Positions 15,671-15,926 of a stretch of DNA of 15,926 nt are shown piece after piece; the stretch's first letter is position 1, and each line of letters begins with the position of its first letter. This stretch comes from Verrucomicrobiota bacterium. Lineage in GTDB: Bacteria > Verrucomicrobiota > Verrucomicrobiia > Verrucomicrobiales > Verrucomicrobiaceae. The notes under the pieces are model-generated. The model worked only from the letters and a program-made list of their open reading frames with translations. It searched no databases and was not told the DNA's origin. The position numbers and the translations under genes were made by a program. Location: the NCBI GenBank assembly GCA_009885275.1, contig VFKY01000297.1:1-15926 (forward strand), written 5' to 3'.

Positions 15671-15714
15671 GTTAGCATATGGCGGCACAAGGATGAGCTC
15701 TAGGGGTTGCTAAC
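15671..15714. other. Inverted repeat downstream of msrQ
   Basis: GTTAGCA (15671-15677) and TGCTAAC (15708-15714) are exact inverted copies separated by 30 bases, starting three bases after the msrQ stop. There is no T-run behind the right arm, so it is not a standard terminator; it may be a 3'-end hairpin or chance. The rest of the 182-base gap up to 15849 shows nothing I can name. Confidence 0.3.
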
Positions 15715-15849
15715 AGACCTGATGATGCGCCATTTATGGAAGTGGTGAATTAGAGTTGCGTAATTGTCACGGGGGCGATGGCATCCTTGATCGAAAGTCG
15801 TATCGAGTACGCACTTGATTAGGTAATGGCACAAGTTTAGCCTTACTAC

Positions 15850-15926
15850 ATGACCAGAATCAATCTAAATGAGGTCAAGTCGCGTCTCTCTTTCTACGCT
15901 AAGTTGGTCAAGTCTGGTGAGACTAT
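15850..15926 (+). CDS. Phd/YefM-like antitoxin, N-terminal part (cut by window edge)
   Basis: The first 25 codons read MTRINLNEVKSRLSFYAKLV followed by KSGET. This matches the start of Phd/YefM-family antitoxins, where a short strand is followed by a helix of the form L-x-E-x-K-x-x-L-S-x-x-x-x-x-V-x-x-G-E and then a second strand. These proteins bind the promoter of their own operon through this N-terminal part and neutralise a toxin, often a VapC/PIN or RelE-like protein, with the C-terminal part. The toxin gene would lie to the right of the window. Only a fragment is visible, so the family call rests on pattern alone. Confidence 0.65.
   Translation, partial: MTRINLNEVKSRLSFYAKLVKSGET

Overview
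The window looks like a chromosomal stretch from a Gram-negative bacterium, most likely a member of the Verrucomicrobiota. This rests on roughly 50% G+C, a planctomycete/verrucomicrobial-type single-haem cytochrome lipoprotein, a Prc-type protease, an A24 prepilin peptidase with a long hydrophilic insert, short REP-like palindromes, and an almost complete lack of Shine-Dalgarno motifs. The phylum is an inference from gene character; no rRNA or marker gene is present. No gap between genes exceeds 300 bases, no tRNA, rRNA, CRISPR array or transposase gene was found, and both edge genes are cut by the window.

Layout. 1-276 (-): 5' part of an ABC transporter ATPase. 416-1444 (+): TIM-barrel sugar isomerase/epimerase-like protein. 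It converges on a large C-terminal-processing protease (Prc, 1560-3935, -) with a strong bidirectional terminator between them. 4033-4662 (+): metallo-beta-lactamase-fold hydrolase, ending 5 bases from the next minus-strand gene.

4668-9169 (-) is a compact four-gene block, read from 9169 downwards: secreted PQQ-type beta-propeller protein, HemW/HemN-like radical SAM enzyme, chorismate-lyase-like protein, and a flavin-dependent halogenase-like oxidoreductase. Gaps are 39-56 bases and there is no competing gene, so it is probably one operon. It could make a hydroxybenzoate from chorismate and then modify an aromatic product by radical and flavin chemistry. I do not recognise it as a described system, and it is the most interesting part of the window.

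9281-9967 (+) encodes an unknown protein with two zinc-ribbon-like modules; its 3' end runs into a repeat-rich 160-base segment. 10124-11287 (-) is a prepilin peptidase. 11400-13416 (+) holds a lipoprotein D-Ala-D-Ala dipeptidase and a CCA-adding enzyme four bases apart. 13470-13892 (-) is a small cytochrome c lipoprotein. 14087-15667 (+) is msrPQ, a periplasmic methionine sulfoxide repair system. At the right edge a Phd/YefM-like antitoxin begins (15850, +), suggesting a type II toxin-antitoxin pair just outside.
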